From: Pseudaminobacter sp040045035
GTDB lineage: Bacteria; Pseudomonadota; Alphaproteobacteria; Rhizobiales; Rhizobiaceae
NCBI RefSeq assembly: GCF_040045035.1
Contig: NZ_JBDZDS010000006.1
Coordinates: forward strand, 1 to 64,000
Reading direction: 5' to 3'
DNA: 64,000 nt
This document shows, one piece after another, positions 39,354 to 48,461 of the stretch (positions within the stretch are counted from its first letter, which is position 1; every line of letters begins with the position of its first letter). The translations under genes were made by a program, and so were the position numbers. Under the pieces are notes generated by a model. That model was not told the origin of the DNA. It searched no databases and saw only the letters and a list, made by a program, of their open reading frames with translations.

Positions 39354-40076
39354 TCATGCGTCGGAGACGACCGTGCAGTGGCCGCCGCCCCTGAGGATTT
39401 CACCAAAACCGCCCTGCTCATGTATCGAATAGACGATTATCGGAATGTTGTTTTCACGTGCAAGCGCAATTGCAGCCGTATCCATGATCGTAAGGCCGCG
39501 GGCAATAACTTCGGCATGCGTGATGCGCTCATAGCGGGTCGCGGTCGGATCCTTTTTCGGATCGGCCGAGTAGACGCCATCGACCTGGGTGCCTTTGAAC
39601 AAGGCGTCGGCGCCGATCTCGGCGGCGCGCAGCGCAGCTGCCGAATCGGTGGTGAAGAACGGATTGCCGGTGCCGCCTGCAAAAATCACCACCTTGCCCG
39701 CGTTCATGTAGGCAGTGGCCTGGCGCTGCGAGAAGCTCTCGCAGAGCTCCGGCATGGCGATGGCCGAAAGCACCACCGCGTCGACACCCAGCTTGACCAG
39801 TGAGGTGCGCAGCGCCAGCGAGTTGATGACGGTGGCAAGCATGCCCATGTGGTCGCCGGTGACGCGATCGCCGCCCTTCGACGCGACTGCCACGCCGCGG
39901 AAGATGTTGCCGCCGCCGATGACCACGCCCACCTCGACGCCCAGCGCGCGCGCCTCGGCGATGTCCGAGGCGATGCGATCAACGACGGACACGTCGATGC
40001 CGAAATGCTGGTCACCCATGAGCGCCTCGCCTGACGCCTTCAGCAAAACACGCCGGTACAAGGGTTTGACCGTCAT
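39354..40076 (-). CDS. pyrH: UMP kinase
   Basis: Phosphorylates UMP to UDP; a hexameric bacterial enzyme regulated by GTP and UTP. The 240 residues start MTVKPLYRRVLLKASGEAL; the frame extends ten codons upstream without conservation. GGGNIFRG, DHMGMLATVINSLAL, and GGTGNPFFTTDSAAALRA match the amino-acid kinase fold of this family. A hairpin about 100 bases upstream separates it from tsf. Confidence 0.98.
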   Translation of the reverse strand: MTVKPLYRRVLLKASGEALMGDQHFGIDVSVVDRIASDIAEARALGVEVGVVIGGGNIFRGVAVASKGGDRVTGDHMGMLATVINSLALRTSLVKLGVDAVVLSAIAMPELCESFSQRQATAYMNAGKVVIFAGGTGNPFFTTDSAAALRAAEIGADALFKGTQVDGVYSADPKKDPTATRYERITHAEVIARGLTIMDTAAIALARENNIPIIVYSIHEQGGFGEILRGGGHCTVVSDA

Positions 40077-40172
40077 CTTGTCCTCGTTGGTTCTGGTATT
40101 TTTCAAGGCATCATTCGCGCCGGCGAAGATCCGCCGCGTCGCGGATGTGCCGATGCGCGATTGCGATACACG

Positions 40173-40202
40173 AAGGGCACCGCGTTGTCACGCGGTGCCC
40201 TT
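40173..40202 (-). terminator. Terminator-like hairpin after tsf
   Basis: A perfect twelve-base stem (AAGGGCACCGCG with CGCGGTGCCCTT) and a six-base loop lie 35 bases beyond the tsf stop. The minus strand lacks a long T-run, so it may only reduce read-through into pyrH. Confidence 0.7.
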
Positions 40203-40236
40203 GTTCGTCAACCACTAAGAAGGGCTTGATGCAGCG

Positions 40237-41160
40237 TTACTTTTTCACTGCAGCCGCAACTTCGGCGGCAAAGTCGGTTTCTTCCTTCTCGATGCCCTCG
40301 CCGAGCGCGAAACGCAGGAAGCCCGAAATCTTGGCCGGGGCGCCGATTTCCTTCTCGGCTTCCTTGAGCGCGGCCTCAACCGTCAGATCGGGGTTGATGA
40401 CGAAGGCCTGCTTCAGGAGCACCGTCTCCTCGTAGAACTTGCGCAGGCGGCCTTCGACCATCTTCTCGATGACGTTGTCCGGCTTGCCCGACTCGCGGGC
40501 CTGCTCGATGAAGATCGCCTTTTCGCGGGCGACCACGGCCTGGTCGATCTGCTCGGCGGTCAGCGCCAGCGGGTTGGTTGCGGCGACATGCATGGCCACC
40601 TGGCGCCCGAAAGCGCGAGCGGCATCGGCATTGCCGGTGGTCTCGACGGCAACCAGGACGCCGAGCTTGCCGAGGCCGTCGACAACCGAGTTGTGGACAT
40701 AGGTCGCGACGGCGCCCGACGGCACCGACAGCATGGCCGAACGGCGGAAGCCCATGTTCTCGCCGATGGTGCCGACCGCATCCTTGATGGTGTCCGTAAC
40801 GGACTTCTCCGAGCCGGGATACTGGGCGGCGGCGACAGCCTCGGTCTCACCGCCGGTGGCCAGCGCGACCTGCGCGACGTTGCGGACGATGTCCTGGAAG
40901 GCCTCGTTGCGGGCAACGAAGTCGGTCTCGGAGTTCACCTCGACGACGACGGCCTTGCCCGAGTCGCCAGCGACGGCAATCAGGCCCTCGGCGGCCGTGC
41001 GACCGGCCTTCTTGTCGGCCTTGGCGATACCCTTGGCGCGCAGCCAGTCAACGGCGGCTTCCATGTCGCCGCCGGTCTCAGCCAGCGCAGCCTTACAGTC
41101 CATCATGCCCGCGCCGGTCATATCGCGGAGTTCTTTGACCTGTGCTGCTGAAATGCTCAT
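40237..41160 (-). CDS. tsf: Elongation factor Ts
   Basis: Exchanges GDP for GTP on EF-Tu. The 307-residue protein has the N-terminal UBA-like region (VKELRDMTGAGMMDCKAAL), the EF-Tu contact VVEVNSETDFVARNEAFQ, and the dimerisation core. It follows rpsB after about 125 bases, the near-universal rpsB-tsf pair. Confidence 0.98.
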   Translation of the reverse strand: MSISAAQVKELRDMTGAGMMDCKAALAETGGDMEAAVDWLRAKGIAKADKKAGRTAAEGLIAVAGDSGKAVVVEVNSETDFVARNEAFQDIVRNVAQVALATGGETEAVAAAQYPGSEKSVTDTIKDAVGTIGENMGFRRSAMLSVPSGAVATYVHNSVVDGLGKLGVLVAVETTGNADAARAFGRQVAMHVAATNPLALTAEQIDQAVVAREKAIFIEQARESGKPDNVIEKMVEGRLRKFYEETVLLKQAFVINPDLTVEAALKEAEKEIGAPAKISGFLRFALGEGIEKEETDFAAEVAAAVKK

Positions 41161-41287
41161 TCTTTTGCCTCTTGGTTAGAAACGCGTGGGCGCACCACCG
41201 AACAATCGATGATGCGCCTGACGCCAGCGCGACAATGCGCGCCCAATCCGGGAAAAATCGGGGGTCATTTCACGACCCCCAGCGCCA

Positions 41288-42070
41288 TTACGCCTCGGAA
41301 GCGCTGCCTTCCGGCTTCTCGTCGAGCGCGGGCTCGACCGGAGCTTCAGCCGAAGCGCCGACATCGACGCCCAGCGCGCCCTGCTGGCGGGCGATGCCAT
41401 CGATGGCAGCGCGGGCAACCAGGTCGCAGTAGAGCGAGATCGCGCGGGCGGCGTCGTCGTTGCCCGGGATCGGGAAGTCGACCTTGTCCGGGTCGCAGTT
41501 GGAGTCGATGATCGCGACGACCGGAATGCCGAGACGCTTGGCCTCGAGGATGGCGATCGCCTCCTTGTTGGTGTCGATCACGAACATCAGGTCCGGCGTC
41601 GAGCCCATGTCCTTGATGCCGCCGAGGGCCTTGTCCAGTTTCTCGCGCTCGCGCTCGAGGTTCAGGCGCTCCTTCTTGGTGAAGCCCTGGGCTTCGCCGG
41701 CCAGCAGCTCGTCGAGCTTGCGCAGACGCTGGATCGAGTTCGAGATCGTCTTCCAGTTGGTCAGCATGCCGCCGAGCCAACGCGAGTTGACGTAGTACTG
41801 AGCCGAACGCTGCGCGGCGTCAGCGACGATGTCCGAAGCCTGGCGCTTGGTGCCGACGAACAGCACGCGGCCGCCCTTGGCGACGGTGTCGGAAACCTGC
41901 TTGAGCGCCTGGGCGAGCAGCGGAACCGTCTGCGACAGGTCGATGATGTGGACGTTGTTGCGGGCGCCGTAGATGTAGGGCGCCATCTTCGGGTTCCAGC
42001 GGTGCGTCTGGTGGCCGAAGTGAACACCAGCTTCCAAAAGCTGGCGCATGCTGAAATCAGGCAGAGCCAT
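41288..42070 (-). CDS. rpsB: 30S ribosomal protein S2
   Basis: Small-subunit protein that binds late and is needed for S1 attachment. The 260 residues start at MALPDFSMRQLLEAGVHFGH; the frame is open 12 codons upstream without conservation. RWNPKMAPYIYGARNNVHII, VLFVGTKRQA and DTNKEAIAILEAKRLGIPVV are typical. The C-terminal tail (SAEAPVEPALDEKPEGSAS) is acidic. The 250-base gap upstream is the likely promoter and leader; S2 is often autoregulated there, but no leader structure could be assigned. Confidence 0.98.
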   Translation of the reverse strand: MALPDFSMRQLLEAGVHFGHQTHRWNPKMAPYIYGARNNVHIIDLSQTVPLLAQALKQVSDTVAKGGRVLFVGTKRQASDIVADAAQRSAQYYVNSRWLGGMLTNWKTISNSIQRLRKLDELLAGEAQGFTKKERLNLEREREKLDKALGGIKDMGSTPDLMFVIDTNKEAIAILEAKRLGIPVVAIIDSNCDPDKVDFPIPGNDDAARAISLYCDLVARAAIDGIARQQGALGVDVGASAEAPVEPALDEKPEGSASEA

Positions 42071-42283
42071 TCCTAGTTTTCCTTTCCGGTTAGCCTCCAC
42101 GGACACCCGACATTTCTGGGGCTGGCCGAAGTGCGAGACTTCTTAGGGCCATCCCTAGAATGCCACCGGAGGTCTTGGTCGGATTTCTCCCGGCGAAGAC
42201 CAAAGTCCGTGTGTGGAATGCGGGCGCATATAAAGAGGATGCGCCGCGAATGCAAGATGTGTGGCCGCGGAAGGTTTAGCGCC

Positions 42284-42304
42284 TTGCCGGCCGGCTTGCG
42301 GCAA
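42284..42304 (-). terminator. Weak hairpin after eipB
   Basis: TTGCCG pairs with CGGCAA around a nine-base loop, just beyond the eipB stop. There is no T-run. The rest of the gap to rpsB has no gene. Confidence 0.35.
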
Positions 42305-42324
42305 CAGGGTCGCAGTCAGCCTGC

Positions 42325-43152
42325 TTACTTGTTGCAGGCCTTCTGCGGCTGGTCGAACAGCGACAGGTCGACCAGCTTTCCGGACATCGAGAAATCGCCA
42401 TAATCCATGACGAGATCGCGCGTCAGGCCGTTCTCGTGCAGCTTGAAGCTGATGCGATATTCCGGCATTTCCTCGCCGGTCCCGGAGCTTTCGTCGAAAT
42501 AGGCGATGTTGACAGGCCAATACTTATCCTTGGCCAACCCCTTGAGAGCGGTCAATTCGGGGTCGCTCTTGTCGGACGAGGTCTTCTTGCCGACGACGAC
42601 AGTGGTTGTCATGACCTTGTTAGCGTCCTCCGAACCATCGAAAAGACTGGTCTCATAAAATGTCTCGCCGCTGTTGGCCTTGTTGATCAGCTCGACGAGA
42701 TGCTGCGTGGGAAACTGGGTAGGGGCGAGTTCCAGGCTGCTCTTCTCAGGTTTGTCGATTGCAACCTTGAGCCCGGCAGCTTCACGGGTGGCGTTGCCCT
42801 TCACCTCGCGGTCGAGTTTCTGATCCACGAAGGATTTGGTGACAAAGCTGAAGGTCTTGCCGTCGGCGTCTTCGAAAGTCGTAGTCTGCTGATCAGTGAC
42901 CTGGGATTTCTCATCGGTGTCGATCTGGGTCACGAATCGGAATTTGACCGTATAACCCTCGCAGGCCGAACCGTTGAATTCGTAAACCATGCGCCCGGCA
43001 AGGCTCGTTACGCCGGAATTGTCAGACGCCTTGTCGAGAACAAGATCGTAGACCGCCCGATGCGGCGCCAGGGGCATCGCAGCCCAAGCCGGAACAGGGC
43101 CAAAGGCGGAGGCGGAAAGGACGGCAAGCAAGGCAAGGCGCGATGCGCTCAT
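42325..43152 (-). CDS. eipB: Cell envelope integrity protein EipB (DUF1849)
   Basis: Periplasmic protein family needed for envelope integrity in Brucella. The 275 residues start MSASRLALLAVLSASAFG, a signal peptide ending in PAWAA. The mature protein is expected to form a spiral beta structure. Two cysteines, in NGSACEGY (about residue 64) and QKACNK (about 273), match the disulfide described for Brucella EipB. The start is placed where the leader begins; the open frame extends far upstream but is not protein-like. It is divergent from ridA. Confidence 0.9.
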   Translation of the reverse strand: MSASRLALLAVLSASAFGPVPAWAAMPLAPHRAVYDLVLDKASDNSGVTSLAGRMVYEFNGSACEGYTVKFRFVTQIDTDEKSQVTDQQTTTFEDADGKTFSFVTKSFVDQKLDREVKGNATREAAGLKVAIDKPEKSSLELAPTQFPTQHLVELINKANSGETFYETSLFDGSEDANKVMTTTVVVGKKTSSDKSDPELTALKGLAKDKYWPVNIAYFDESSGTGEEMPEYRISFKLHENGLTRDLVMDYGDFSMSGKLVDLSLFDQPQKACNK

Positions 43153-43287
43153 GGAGACGCTCCCAGGCGCGGTTCGGTCAACCGCTGGAAAGAGTGGGCA
43201 CTTTAAAAAAAGTCGTGGCGGAAGCGAGGCAAAAATAGCAGTTTGCGCGCGACACCCGACCTCCATCGCAAGACATAGGGAAAGACG

Positions 43288-43752
43288 ATGAGTGAAACAA
43301 TCGAAAACCGGCTCGGCAAGCTTGGCGTGACCCTGCCTGTGGCGGCTGCCCCGGCGGCCAACTATGTGCCCTACATGCAGAGCGGCAATCTCGTCTTCAC
43401 GGCCGGTCAGCTGCCCCTCAAGGACGGCAAGCTCGCGGCCTCCGGCCTGCTCGGCCGCGACCTCGACACCGCCACGGGCCAGGAAGCTGCCAAGTTCTGC
43501 GCGATCAACGTGCTCGCCCAGGTGAAGGCCGCGCTCGGCGACCTCGAAAGAATCAAGCGGCTGGTGAAGATCACCGTCTTCGTCGCCTCCGCACCCGACT
43601 TCACCGAACAGCATCTGGTTGCCAACGGAGCATCGGATTTCCTGGTGGCCGCGCTCGGCGAGGCTGGCAAGCATGCGCGCTCGGCCGTCGGCGTGGCCGT
43701 ATTGCCGCTCAACGCCGCTGTCGAGGTCGAAGCCATCGTCGAAGTCGCCTGA
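43288..43752 (+). CDS. RidA family protein (YjgF/YER057c/UK114)
   Basis: Probably hydrolyses reactive enamines or imines made by PLP enzymes. The 154 residues resemble the longer RidA subgroup beginning with an ENRLGKLGVTLP leader, then NYVPYMQSGNLVFTAGQLP. The archetype's catalytic Arg sits in a CRV-type motif; here the equivalent segment reads VKITVFVASAPDF without that Arg, so this is a paralogue (Rid2-7 type) whose activity is uncertain. It starts an apparent operon with the glycerophosphodiesterase gene 11 bases later. Confidence 0.9.
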   Translation: MSETIENRLGKLGVTLPVAAAPAANYVPYMQSGNLVFTAGQLPLKDGKLAASGLLGRDLDTATGQEAAKFCAINVLAQVKAALGDLERIKRLVKITVFVASAPDFTEQHLVANGASDFLVAALGEAGKHARSAVGVAVLPLNAAVEVEAIVEVA

Positions 43753-43763
43753 AAGGCCAGAGC

Positions 43764-44492
43764 ATGACCGACCTGTCCTGGCTGACGGCGCGGCCGATCG
43801 CGCATCGTGGCTATCACGACCTCAACAAGGCTGTGTGGGAAAACACACTGTCGGCTTTCGACCGTGCCATCGACCGGGGCTACGCCATCGAATGTGACGT
43901 GCACCTGTCCTCCGACGGCGTGCCCGTCTTGTTCCATGACGACGACCTGAAGCGACTGACCGGCACGGAAGGCTATGTCTGGCAACGTACCGCCGCCGAG
44001 ATGGCGGCGCTGCGCATCGGCGGCACGACCGACCATGCGCCAACGCTGCAGGAATTGCTCGATCGCGTCGGCGGCCGCGTGCCGCTGGTGGTCGAACTGA
44101 AGGGCATTCCTGGCAAGGACGAGGGGCTGGTGGAGAAAGTCTGCGCGCTGCTGCGCAGCTATCCCGGGCAAGTGGCGATCATGTCCTTCGATCACTGGCT
44201 GATCCGCCAGTTTCCGGCGCATGCCGGTGATATCCCCACCGGGCTCACGGCCTACGGAGCCAAGGACCATGAACTGGAAGCGCATTTCTCCATGCTCGCG
44301 CATGGCGTTTCCTTCGTCTCCTTCGGCGTGTTCGACCTACCCAACCGCTTCGTCGAATTTGTGCGCGGAAAGCTGAACATGCCCGTCATTACCTGGACGG
44401 TGCGCGACCAGGCGGCAGTGGACCAGACCTTCGCCCACGCAGACCAGATGACCTTCGAGGGCTTCGAACCGAATCCGATGCAGGCACCGTGA
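43764..44492 (+). CDS. Glycerophosphodiester phosphodiesterase family protein
   Basis: Hydrolyses glycerophosphodiesters to glycerol 3-phosphate and an alcohol. The 242-residue GDPD domain has IAHRGYHDLN with WENTLSAFDRAID (catalytic His, Arg, Glu), AIECDVHLSSDGVPVLFHDD (metal-binding Glu and Asp, second His) and VPLVVELKG. No signal peptide is present, so it should be cytoplasmic (UgpQ-like). It is probably co-transcribed with the ridA-like gene before it. Confidence 0.93.
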   Translation: MTDLSWLTARPIAHRGYHDLNKAVWENTLSAFDRAIDRGYAIECDVHLSSDGVPVLFHDDDLKRLTGTEGYVWQRTAAEMAALRIGGTTDHAPTLQELLDRVGGRVPLVVELKGIPGKDEGLVEKVCALLRSYPGQVAIMSFDHWLIRQFPAHAGDIPTGLTAYGAKDHELEAHFSMLAHGVSFVSFGVFDLPNRFVEFVRGKLNMPVITWTVRDQAAVDQTFAHADQMTFEGFEPNPMQAP

Positions 44493-44545
44493 ATGTATTG
44501 CCGCGCCCTCTTGCACCGCCAGACAGGCCACGTATCTAAAGCCTC

Positions 44546-45769
44546 ATGGACAGCACGCGGGACGGCAACGAGACAAAGGCGGGTGGCGACTACGCCATCC
44601 GCGTCGTCGACAGTATCGGCGGCTTCACCCGGGCTGAATGGGAATGCCTGAGCGGCACCTCGCGCAATCAGTTAGGTAATTACTATAATCCATTTATATC
44701 GTTTGATTTTCTTCAGATTCTTGAAGAATCTGGTTGCGCAATACGCCGATCCGGTTGGATGGGTCAGCACCTACGCCTCGAGGCGCCCGACGGCACGCTT
44801 CTCGGCGCGGTGTCTTGCTATCTGAAGTCGCACAGCCAGGGTGAATATGTCTTCGACCACGGCTGGGCCGACGCCTTCGAACGTGCTGGCGGGCGCTATT
44901 ATCCCAAGCTGCAAGTCTCCATACCGTTCACGCCGGCGACGGGGCCGAGGCTGCTTGCCCACCGCGCGGCCGATGCCGACGTCGTAAGGGCCGCCCTCGC
45001 CTCCGGACTCAAACTGGCGACCGACAGGCTCGGCGTTTCGTCCGCCCATGTCACCTTTGCCACGCAAGACGACATGAGAGCGCTCGAGGGCGCAGGCTTT
45101 CTCGCCCGTACCGACCAGCAGTTCCATTTCTTCAACGAGGGCTTTTCGAGCTATGACGATTTCCTCGCCACGCTCGCTTCGCGCAAGCGCAAGGCGCTGA
45201 AGAAGGAACGGCGCGAGGCCCTTGCACACGGCATCGACATCGACTGGTTGACGGGAAGCGACCTCACCGAACGTGTCTGGGACGACGTCTTCGCCTTCTA
45301 CATGGACACCGGCGGCCGCAAATGGGGACGGCCATATCTCAACCGCACGTTCTTCTCCCTGGTAGGAGAGCGCATGCGCGATGACGTCCTGCTCGTCATG
45401 GCTCGGCGCAATGGCCGCTACGTGGCCGGCGCCATCAACTTCATCGGTTCGGATACGCTTTTCGGCCGCAACTGGGGCTGCATCGAGGACCATCCCTTCC
45501 TGCATTTCGAGGTCTGCTACCACCAGGCGATCGACTTCGCGATTTCACGGGGGCTGAAGGTGGTCGAGGCCGGCGCGCAGGGCGAGCACAAGATCGCGCG
45601 CGGCTACCGGCCCGTCACCACGCATTCCGCCCACTACATCGTGCATCCCGGTCTGCGAAACGCGGTGGCCGACTACCTGGAGCGCGAGCGCCAGGAGATG
45701 GAACGCATCGGCGAATATCTTGATGAGCACGGACCGTTCCGCAAGGACGGCCCCGCGCCCGACGCATAG
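44546..45769 (+). CDS. GNAT/FemAB-like protein of the peptidoglycan-recognition (DUF482) family
   Basis: A 407-residue protein with a duplicated acyltransferase-like fold. NPFISFDFLQILEESG near residue 50, FDHGWADAFERAGGRYYPKLQ, FLATLASRKRKALKKERREA, YMDTGGRKWGRPYLNRTFF and EAGAQGEHKIARGYRP are characteristic. The substrate is unknown. Codons 43-63 (44672-44734) are only about 27 percent GC with rare TTA and ATA, in a gene otherwise GC-rich, and contain a perfect nine-base palindrome at 44714-44732. The encoded residues there are conserved, so the frame is intact. Confidence 0.9.
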   Translation: MDSTRDGNETKAGGDYAIRVVDSIGGFTRAEWECLSGTSRNQLGNYYNPFISFDFLQILEESGCAIRRSGWMGQHLRLEAPDGTLLGAVSCYLKSHSQGEYVFDHGWADAFERAGGRYYPKLQVSIPFTPATGPRLLAHRAADADVVRAALASGLKLATDRLGVSSAHVTFATQDDMRALEGAGFLARTDQQFHFFNEGFSSYDDFLATLASRKRKALKKERREALAHGIDIDWLTGSDLTERVWDDVFAFYMDTGGRKWGRPYLNRTFFSLVGERMRDDVLLVMARRNGRYVAGAINFIGSDTLFGRNWGCIEDHPFLHFEVCYHQAIDFAISRGLKVVEAGAQGEHKIARGYRPVTTHSAHYIVHPGLRNAVADYLERERQEMERIGEYLDEHGPFRKDGPAPDA

Positions 45770-45772
45770 ACC

Positions 45773-46108
45773 TCAGTGCACGAGCGTCTTCGAAAACAGG
45801 TTGATGACGCCGACGCCCAGCATGATGAAGCCCATGCCTACCACGGCCGGCAGGTCCAGGGATTGCCGGAACCAGATCCAGCCGATCGCAGTGATCAGGA
45901 TGATGCCGGCGCCGCACCAGAGGGCGTAGACGATGCCGACCGGCATGCTGCGCAATGTCAGCGACAGGAAATAGAAGGCCAGCGCATAGCCCACGACCGT
46001 CGCCAGCGAAGGCACTAGCCGGGTGAACCCGTGCGTCTCCTTCAGCGCGGTGGTCGCCAGAACCTCGAATATGATGGCGACGATCAGATAGGCGTAATTC
46101 CAACTCAT
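45773..46108 (-). CDS. SMR family multidrug/cation efflux protein
   Basis: Small proton-coupled exporter working as a dimer. The 111 residues have four membrane helices. The essential Glu lies in the first helix (IIFEVLATTALK), and VPSLATVVGYALAFYFLSL, GIVYALWCGAGIILI and GMGFIMLGVGVINLFSK fit EmrE/QacC-type proteins. An ATG two codons earlier is an alternative start. It is convergent with the acyltransferase gene, three bases apart, and divergent from the HIT gene. Confidence 0.93.
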   Translation of the reverse strand: MSWNYAYLIVAIIFEVLATTALKETHGFTRLVPSLATVVGYALAFYFLSLTLRSMPVGIVYALWCGAGIILITAIGWIWFRQSLDLPAVVGMGFIMLGVGVINLFSKTLVH

Positions 46109-46186
46109 GCGCATTCCTGCCTCGTTGATTGCGAGAAACCCTCGAAACGAATATTACCCGAACAGGTACAGGACGAGAGGCAGACC

Positions 46187-46612
46187 ATGAAATACGACGA
46201 TACCAACATCTTTGCGCGGATCCTGCGCGGCGAGCTGCCCGCGCACAAGGTGTATGAGGACGACACCGCCATCGCTTTCATGGACCTCATGCCGCAAGGT
46301 ACGGGCCACACCCTGGTGCTGCCCAGGGCTCCCTCTCGCAACCTTCTCGACGCTGATCCGGCAACCTTTGGTCCCCTCATGGCCGTTGTTCAGAAGATCG
46401 CTCGCGCCACCAAGGAAGCATTCGCCGCGGACGGCGTGACGGTGATGCAGTTCAACGAGCCGGCTGCCGGCCAGACGGTCTACCACCTGCACGTCCACGT
46501 CCTGCCGCGCTTCGAGGGCGTCGCGCTGAAGCCGCACACGGGGCAGATGGAGAAACCGGAGGTTCTGGCCGCTAACGCCGAGAAAATCCGCGCAGTCCTG
46601 GCGAACTCATAG
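46187..46612 (+). CDS. HIT family nucleotide-binding protein
   Basis: Probable nucleotide phosphoramidase or hydrolase of the HINT type. The 141 residues start MKYDDTNIFARILRGELPAH. The IAFMDLMPQGTGHTLVLPR segment and the histidine triad VYHLHVHVLPRF are intact. The frame is open upstream but only this start matches the family. Convergent with azlD, about 40 bases away. Confidence 0.95.
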   Translation: MKYDDTNIFARILRGELPAHKVYEDDTAIAFMDLMPQGTGHTLVLPRAPSRNLLDADPATFGPLMAVVQKIARATKEAFAADGVTVMQFNEPAAGQTVYHLHVHVLPRFEGVALKPHTGQMEKPEVLAANAEKIRAVLANS

Positions 46613-46653
46613 ATCCGACAGGCCCGCGGGGAAGCGCAAACGAGGCGATTTCC

Positions 46654-47001
46654 CTAAAACGTCATCAGCCCCGCGCCGAGGACGATCTCGGCCGCGGCGA
46701 TGCCGACCAGGACACGGCGGCCGCACAGCAGATATGCCGCAAAGCCGACAGCTACGGCACCGATCCGCAGGACCATGGGCGCGGACGCCAGTGTTCCGCT
46801 CGGAAAGATGATCAGGTTGCCGATGACCGCCGCCACCAGTGCCGTGGCAATGGTGCGCACCAGCACCAGGATGTCGGAGCTTTCCGAAATCCGGCCGCCG
46901 AAATAGACCCCGAGGAACCGCCAGCTGTCGGTCGCAAGCCAGCCGGCGATGAGGATGAACAGGAACGGCCACCACCATTGGTCGTATGACGTGAAGGTCA
47001 T
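46654..47001 (-). CDS. azlD: AzlD family branched-chain amino acid exporter subunit
   Basis: Small membrane partner of AzlC in export of branched-chain amino acids. The 115 residues have about four helices, with FLGVYFGGRISESSDILVLVRTIATALVAA after the first. It starts in a one-base TAATG overlap with the azlC stop, so the two subunits are translationally coupled. Confidence 0.9.
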   Translation of the reverse strand: MTFTSYDQWWWPFLFILIAGWLATDSWRFLGVYFGGRISESSDILVLVRTIATALVAAVIGNLIIFPSGTLASAPMVLRIGAVAVGFAAYLLCGRRVLVGIAAAEIVLGAGLMTF

Positions 47002-47762
47002 TAGCCTGCCCTTCTCCGAGACAGGCGGTGATAGGCATAGGCACCGCCGCCGCCGCACAGACCGGCCGCAAGAAGATCGAATCCCGGCCACGCGGCATGG
47101 AAGATCGGGCCGAGCACCAGCCCCAGCACCATCGCCACATGCCCTGCCCGCTCTCGTGCCGAGCCCCACAGGGAGGTCAGGAAATACATGGGCGTCAGCA
47201 GCAGCAGTGCGGCCGACACCATGGGCGGCATGCTGTCGGCGACCACGAAGACGACTGCCACCACCGCCATGTTGAACAGGACGAGCGTCGAGCCCAGTCC
47301 TGCATAGTAGGTGGTGCGCATCTCGCGCGGGATGTTCCTGAGCCGTTCCATAGCCAAGACCCATGATGTCACCGCGACGAAATGGGACAGAAGGTAAAGC
47401 ACCCACCTCGGCGTGCGCGATCCCTTCAATTCCGGCACAAGCGCAACCACCATGGGCGTCAGCCGCACGGACGACAGCGCCACCGCCAGCGCGGCGGCCG
47501 GCAGCGACGTGCCGGACAGGATCCCTCCGATCAAAACAACCTTCGCCGGCAGCGCCCAGACCATGCCGGTCATGAAAACGGCCTGCGCCAGCGTCAGCCC
47601 CGATTCCTTCGCAAGCCCGGCAAAGCCGATGAATGCGCTGGCCAGGATCAGGCCAGGCACGGACACCGCCGCCTGAACGCCGCGCAGATACCAAGTCCTG
47701 CGCCCGGCAGGCACAGCCGGGGCGGCATGTTCCATTATCGCTGCAGCAGACTCTTCCGACAT
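47001..47762 (-). CDS. azlC: AzlC family branched-chain amino acid exporter subunit
   Basis: Large membrane subunit of an AzlCD/YgaZH-type exporter. The 253 residues start MSEESAAAIMEHA, then about seven to eight helices. FIGFAGLAKESGLTLAQAVFMTGMV and SSVRLTPMVVALVPELKG are typical of the family. No regulator gene adjoins it. The 270-base gap upstream of the start holds a hairpin (GCATGTC with GACATGC, 47822-47847) but no gene. Confidence 0.92.
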   Translation of the reverse strand: MSEESAAAIMEHAAPAVPAGRRTWYLRGVQAAVSVPGLILASAFIGFAGLAKESGLTLAQAVFMTGMVWALPAKVVLIGGILSGTSLPAAALAVALSSVRLTPMVVALVPELKGSRTPRWVLYLLSHFVAVTSWVLAMERLRNIPREMRTTYYAGLGSTLVLFNMAVVAVVFVVADSMPPMVSAALLLLTPMYFLTSLWGSARERAGHVAMVLGLVLGPIFHAAWPGFDLLAAGLCGGGGAYAYHRLSRRRAG

Positions 47763-48031
47763 CGACGCGCTGATTAGCACGGGGTGAAAAGCTGGGCGAC
47801 GGCAAAGTCTTGTGCCAGGCGGCATGTCCGCTTGTCAGGAGACATGCCCGGCGTGCGGCACCGTGCTTGAAGCGACGGCAGGCTCCGGCTAGCCTGCTGC
47901 AGTCTAAAAAGGCGCACCGGTTTGGTTAGCCCGGTCGTTTCCCGAGGGAAGCTCTGGCTGGCGCTTGGCGCCAAGTCCCGTGACGGAGGCCGCGCTGCAT
48001 GGTGCGTCGCGGCAACGTTGGGGATATGGTC

Positions 48032-48451
48032 ATGCAACAGCAAATCTCTGTCATCACGCTCGGCATCCGCGATCTCGCGCGGTCGCGCCGCTTTTATGTC
48101 GAAGGCTTCGGCTGGAAGCCGGTTTTCGAGAACGAAGAAATCGTCTTCTACCAGATGAACGGCTTCATGCTCGGAACTTGGCTTGAGGGCGCCCTCGCAA
48201 CGGATATCGGCCGCACGCCTGCTCGGCCGGGTGCCTTTGCCATGGGCCACAATGTGCCGCAGCGTAGCGACGTGCAACCGACGATGGACCAACTCGTGGC
48301 CAGTGGCGGCCGCCTGCTCAAGGCGCCAATCGAGCCGCCGCACGGCGGCTACAGCGGCTATGTCGCCGACCCGGACGATCATGCCTGGGAGATCGCCTGG
48401 AACCCTTCCTGGGCCATCAGCGAGGCCGGATTGGTCACCTTTGGCGTATGA
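48032..48451 (+). CDS. VOC (glyoxalase/bleomycin resistance) superfamily protein
   Basis: A 139-residue vicinal-oxygen-chelate protein; such proteins act as metal-dependent isomerases, dioxygenases or binding proteins. VITLGIRDLARSRRFYVEGFGWKP opens the fold, IVFYQMNGFMLGTW follows, and YSGYVADPDDHAWEIAWNP closes it with a possible metal-ligand Glu. The substrate is unknown. GGGGA lies before it; an ATG two codons earlier is an alternative start. It ends against clpA with a shared terminator. Confidence 0.9.
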   Translation: MQQQISVITLGIRDLARSRRFYVEGFGWKPVFENEEIVFYQMNGFMLGTWLEGALATDIGRTPARPGAFAMGHNVPQRSDVQPTMDQLVASGGRLLKAPIEPPHGGYSGYVADPDDHAWEIAWNPSWAISEAGLVTFGV

Positions 48452-48461
48452 ACATAAAGCA

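Noticed and set aside
42071..42324. A ribosomal-protein leader RNA before rpsB
   Set aside because: No specific conserved leader structure could be identified in this gap by eye.
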